Shown one piece after another: positions 61,032-64,000 of a DNA stretch of 64,000 nt. A program made the translations under genes and the position numbers. A model generated the notes under the pieces. It ran no database searches and had not been told where the DNA came from. It saw only the letters and a list, made by a program, of their open reading frames with translations. Source of the stretch: Pirellulales bacterium (lineage in GTDB: Bacteria > Planctomycetota > Planctomycetia > Pirellulales > Lacipirellulaceae); NCBI GenBank assembly GCA_022841705.1, contig JALHQZ010000001.1, positions 930,001 through 994,000 of the forward strand, written 5' to 3'. Within the stretch, counting starts at the first letter, position 1. Every line of letters begins with the position of its first letter.

Positions 61032-61094
61032 CGTAGCTTGGCCTCCTGGGCCGAACGGCAAGCTGATTCGCTCGGCGCAGGAGGCCAAGCTACG
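61032..61094. repeat. Palindromic element downstream of the FdhF-type gene
   Basis: Arms CGTAGCTTGGCCTCCTG and CAGGAGGCCAAGCTACG (61032-61048, 61078-61094) are perfect complements around a 29-base spacer. Same family as 58728-58802. Confidence 0.88.
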
Positions 61095-61178
61095 TCCGCC
61101 GCCAATTTGCCTTTCGCCGCCATTCCGCGTATCATCCGGCACAGGTAAAGTCTCGCTCAAGGACCTTGGAGCCCCAGT

Positions 61179-62438
61179 ATGCTGCGCTTATTTTCGTTAT
61201 TTCTGTTGCTGATTCTTGCTCTCCCCGCGCTGGCCGACGATTGGCCACAGTGGATGGGCCCCAATCGCGACGGACTCACCGCCGAAACCGGCCTGCTACA
61301 AGAGTGGCCCGAAGGTGGCCCCGAGAAGGTGTGGAGCTACGAGAAGTGCGGCTTAGGTTACTCTGGCCCGGCGATTGTGGGGGGCACGCTGTACGTGATG
61401 GGAGAACGTGATAAGTACGAGCAGCTGATCGCCATCGATGTCGCAACCGGAGAAGAGCGCTGGGCGACCAACCTCGGCGATAACGAGGTTCAGGAGAACG
61501 AAAAATACAACGAAGGTTGGCTCGGCGGCCCGCGCGGCACGCCGACCGTTGTCGGCGATCGGGTCTACTGCCTCGCCTCGCGCGGCGAACTCGTCTGCCT
61601 CAACAGCCAGTCCGGCGACATGGTGTGGACCAAGAAGATGCAAGATCTCGGTGGCAAGACGCCGGCATGGGGTTACGCGGAGTCACCGCTGGTGGTCGAT
61701 GGCATGGTCGTCTGCACGCCGGGTGGCGGCGAGGGCGCCATTACCGCGTTCGATGCGAAGACCGGCGAGATTCGCTGGCGCTGCACGGAACTGAACGACA
61801 TCGCGCATTACTCGTCGATCTTGAGTGTTACCGCCCACGGCAAGCCAATGCTGGTGCAACTGCTGGAGAAGCGGGCTGTGGGCCTCTCGCCCGAAGATGG
61901 CAAGCTGTTGTGGGAATCGCCCTTTGACGGCAGTGTGGCGGTCATTCCAACGCCGTTGTTTCACGACAACAGCGTGTACATCACCAGCGGCTACGGCGCC
62001 GGCTGTCAACTTATCACGCTCGATGACGAGCTGAAGCCGACCGCAGTTTACGAAGGCGCCGCCAAGAAACTAATGGCCAACCACCACGGCGGCGTGGTAC
62101 GTATTGGCGACCACGTTTACGGTCACTCGGACAACAAAGGCTGGCTCTGCCAAAACTTCGCCACCGGCAAACGCGAATGGCTTGAACGGGGCGGCCACGA
62201 GAAGGGAGCGATCGCCTATGCCGACGGCCGGCTCTACTGCCTCGGCGAAGGCGCCGGCGAAATCTACCTCATCGCCGCCAGCCCCGAAGGCTGGGAAGAA
62301 CATGGCCACTTCAAGCTCGAACCGCAAACCGAAATGGACCGCAAAGGGGGCAAGATTTGGACCCACCCCGTGATCTCCGGCGGCAAGCTGTTCTTGCGCG
62401 ATCAAGATCAACTGCATTGCTATGATGTCTCGCTGTAG
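61179..62438 (+). CDS. Secreted PQQ-like beta-propeller protein
   Basis: A 419-residue exported propeller, paralogous in layout to the one at 55663. Signal peptide MLRLFSLFLLLILALPALA and start DDWPQWMGPNRDGLTAETGL. Repeats end in IDVATGEERWATNL, LNSQSGDMVWTKK, FDAKTGEIRWRCTE and LSPEDGKLLWESPF. It is full-length, but no catalytic Ca/PQQ site can be assigned. Its TAG stop lies inside the first arm of a large palindrome shared with the convergent YdjY-type gene. Confidence 0.88.
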   Translation: MLRLFSLFLLLILALPALADDWPQWMGPNRDGLTAETGLLQEWPEGGPEKVWSYEKCGLGYSGPAIVGGTLYVMGERDKYEQLIAIDVATGEERWATNLGDNEVQENEKYNEGWLGGPRGTPTVVGDRVYCLASRGELVCLNSQSGDMVWTKKMQDLGGKTPAWGYAESPLVVDGMVVCTPGGGEGAITAFDAKTGEIRWRCTELNDIAHYSSILSVTAHGKPMLVQLLEKRAVGLSPEDGKLLWESPFDGSVAVIPTPLFHDNSVYITSGYGAGCQLITLDDELKPTAVYEGAAKKLMANHHGGVVRIGDHVYGHSDNKGWLCQNFATGKREWLERGGHEKGAIAYADGRLYCLGEGAGEIYLIAASPEGWEEHGHFKLEPQTEMDRKGGKIWTHPVISGGKLFLRDQDQLHCYDVSL

Positions 62439-62528
62439 GTTGGGTTATCCGCGTGAGCGGTAACCAACCGGGCGCCAGAATTGTGTTCACCCTATGATGG
62501 GTTACCGCTACGCGGATAACCCATCCTA
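62436..62528. repeat. Paired palindrome between convergent genes, containing both stop codons
   Basis: Arms 62436-62465 and 62499-62528 (words GGTTATCCGCGTGAGCGGTAACC-like and GGGTTACCGCTACGCGGATAACCC-like) pair with few mismatches around a 33-base spacer. The stop codons of both neighbouring genes (62436-62438 and 62526-62528) are its outer ends. Probably bidirectional termination. Confidence 0.85.
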
Positions 62529-63323
62529 CTGTTCGAGCTTCGGCTTCAACTCCAACCGCACCGGTGTCCCTAGCGCGGGGATGTTCTCCGTGAACGCCTC
62601 AAACATCAGCCCTTCGTTTGCCTGGGTGCTTTCGGCGGGCACATCGAGCGTGGCGGCGGCGAAGTTCGAGACGCAGATGAAATCGCCTTGCTCGGCCAGG
62701 TAGTATTGCTGGCCAGTCTGTTCGTCCTTGTAGAACCCGCTGCCGGCGAAGACGAAGGGGAGCGTCATCGCCTCTTTGGTCTTCAAATCGCGAATCCAAT
62801 CCTGGGCCCGCGCTTTCTGCAGCTTGCCGGATTCATCGGGCCAGATAACCGTGATTTCAATCTCCGTCCCGCTCGGCGGAGCGTACTCGGGTTCGAACTG
62901 CACCGGCTTGCCGACTTCGGCCCCGACCGTGATCAGCCCGACATGCACGAGAAACGCCTTCGCATTAACCGCCACCACCGATTCATGCTCCTTCGTCCGC
63001 CGCGGACAGGCGAACATCTCGAGCAGCCCGCGCCGCAGCGACACCGCTCCGTCGACGATCACCACCCCGCGCTCCTTATCGACCCACACTTCACTCTTCG
63101 GGTCGAGCCGCTTCGCGTTCTTCACCTCCGGGAGTCGTGCCACTTGCGGCTTAGCGACTTCCGCCTGTTGTTCAACTTTCGCTTCAGTAACCGGCGCTTC
63201 CGCCTCCACAAACGCTTCCTCCGCCCCCACGGCGGATCCCCGTGTCAAAACGAGCAAAACAACCGCGATCCAGGACATCCTAGGCCCCCAACTCTGCGTG
63301 CGATAAGATACGGCCCGTGGCAT
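62526..63323 (-). CDS. Secreted YdjY-domain protein
   Basis: A 265-residue exported protein. The N-terminus MPRAVSYRTQSWGPRMSWIA leads into a hydrophobic VVLLVLTRGSAVGA signal; CGGAGC eight bases upstream supports the ATG at 63323. An acidic Val/Ala/Glu linker is followed by the YdjY-like domain: VWVDKERGVVIVDGAVSLRR, LEMFACPRRTKEHESVVAVN, KAFLVHVGLITVGAEVG and LPFVFAGSGFYKDEQTGQQY. YdjY proteins are often found with Fe-S and metal genes but their function is unknown. Confidence 0.87.
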   Translation of the reverse strand: MPRAVSYRTQSWGPRMSWIAVVLLVLTRGSAVGAEEAFVEAEAPVTEAKVEQQAEVAKPQVARLPEVKNAKRLDPKSEVWVDKERGVVIVDGAVSLRRGLLEMFACPRRTKEHESVVAVNAKAFLVHVGLITVGAEVGKPVQFEPEYAPPSGTEIEITVIWPDESGKLQKARAQDWIRDLKTKEAMTLPFVFAGSGFYKDEQTGQQYYLAEQGDFICVSNFAAATLDVPAESTQANEGLMFEAFTENIPALGTPVRLELKPKLEQ

Positions 63324-63448
63324 CGTGCGTGCTCCGTTGGTTCGAAAGGGAAGTGAACAGTCTCTCTTCCAGCGTAGCGGATCGCGGTCGCCATTGTCTA
63401 CGCAAGCCGTCTATTAACCGGCCAAATACTCGCAGGAAGTCAGCCCCT

Positions 63449-64000
63449 ATGTCGCGCACCAAGGAATCCGCTCACTCACATTCCTCCACCACCAGCGACG
63501 AAGGTTCGCTGCTCAGCTACGCGGCATCCGCCCTCTGGCAGGAATCGGCCAGCAAGAAACTTCGCTCCGCGTGGCAAGCCAACCCTACCGCCGCGGGCTG
63601 GAAGCAAGTGCAGAACGCCGTCGCGAGCCAAGCCAAGAAGTGGCCGAAGCCGCTCACCAGCGTCAAGGTCTCGCCATTGTCGTGGGGAATTTCGCGAGCG
63701 CCCGCGGTCGATCCGGCCGTCAACACAACCCAAGATTTGGCGGACTCCGAAACGGCCCTCGCTCACGTGGAGCGCGCTTACGCCTTGCGTGACCTGAAAA
63801 AGTTTTCCAACGCCGAAGAGTGGTTCCGCACGCTCGATGACCTGCTGCAACTCGCCCAGCAAGCGACCGGTTGGAACCCCAGCGAAGGGGCCACGCCCGA
63901 TGCGGTGCTGGCCCATCAACTCCTCGCCGGTGAGTTGCCGCTCGTACTGGCGGCGACGCTGCCCGCTGCGAAGCCTCTCCGCGCACTCGTGAAGGGCGCC
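63449..64000 (+). CDS. Partial gene, unknown (runs off the right end)
   Basis: Open from ATG at 63449 (AGGAAGT 8-14 bases upstream) through the window edge, 184 codons without a stop. The start reads MSRTKESAHSHSSTTSDEGS, then a helical region (SALWQESASKKLRSAWQANP). A middle segment SETALAHVERAYALRDLKKF then DDLLQLAQQATGWNPSEGAT is also helical. No signal peptide is seen. I cannot name the family from the visible part. Confidence 0.65.
   Translation, partial: MSRTKESAHSHSSTTSDEGSLLSYAASALWQESASKKLRSAWQANPTAAGWKQVQNAVASQAKKWPKPLTSVKVSPLSWGISRAPAVDPAVNTTQDLADSETALAHVERAYALRDLKKFSNAEEWFRTLDDLLQLAQQATGWNPSEGATPDAVLAHQLLAGELPLVLAATLPAAKPLRALVKGA

Noticed and set aside
1..64000. CRISPR arrays, transposases, integrases, rRNA
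   Set aside because: No regularly spaced direct repeats and no recombinase-like protein were found; the only structural RNA seen is tRNA-Phe.

Overview
The window reads as high-GC chromosomal DNA from a planctomycete, probably of the Pirellulales type. This is inferred from gene content: secreted proteins with dockerin-like calcium repeats followed by PEP-CTERM sorting tails, many PQQ-type beta-propeller proteins, a BBP7-type outer-membrane protein with a Cys/Pro-rich spacer, Gfo/Idh and sugar-isomerase pairs, a planctomycete-type ECF sigma factor and a NagB-PIG-L fusion. Nothing looks like a prophage, plasmid, insertion sequence or CRISPR array.

Layout. 1-15.1 kb: HEAT-repeat protein and small membrane protein, Gfo/Idh oxidoreductase and TIM-barrel isomerase, three exported proteins (autotransporter-like PEP-CTERM protein, beta-helix protein, sugar dehydrogenase), a membrane-anchored BECR/EndoU-like nuclease candidate, a zinc-ribbon protein overlapping an acyltransferase-like membrane protein, an ECF sigma factor and NagB. 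15.1-15.9 kb: a gene-poor stretch with four parS-type ParB sites. 15.9-25.6 kb: a coiled-coil protein with a BRCT-like end, then housekeeping genes polA, coaE, rho, ribH, nusB and ftsY. 25.7-34.7 kb: SDR plus a PhyH-family enzyme with the HxA signature of Fe(II)/2-oxoglutarate halogenases, a VKOR-DsbA fusion, an orphan vsr, an orphan substrate-binding protein, a purple-acid-type phosphatase, a Gly-rich RRM protein and a STAS protein. 34.7-40.7 kb, minus strand: a compact run of AAA+ ATPase, Ser/Thr kinase fused to a tubulin-like domain, and FHA-EAL protein. 40.9-49.5 kb: cyclophilin, a sigma-54 activator without receiver, a degenerate receiver, one unknown small protein and a tandem array of seven PEP-CTERM genes plus one fused remnant. 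49.5-64 kb: ROK kinase, a small secreted protein, BBP7 protein, an outer-membrane protein paired with a C39 peptidase, tRNA-Phe, two more PQQ propellers, a lone Clp N-domain protein, an FdhF/YdeP-type molybdopterin enzyme, a YdjY-type protein and a partial gene running off the right edge.

How the genes may work together. The two strongest candidates for an undescribed system are the AAA+/kinase-tubulin/FHA-EAL run, which could connect phosphorylation, a filament-type GTPase and c-di-GMP turnover, and the regulated PEP-CTERM array, whose upstream neighbours are an enhancer-binding protein and a receiver lacking its phospho-acceptor. The parS cluster implies that this segment lies in the origin-side domain of the chromosome, although parA, parB and dnaA are not in the window. 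Gene junctions are studded with several unrelated families of paired palindromes that resemble REP/REPIN elements. Functions are assigned from protein motifs read by eye; no database search was run.
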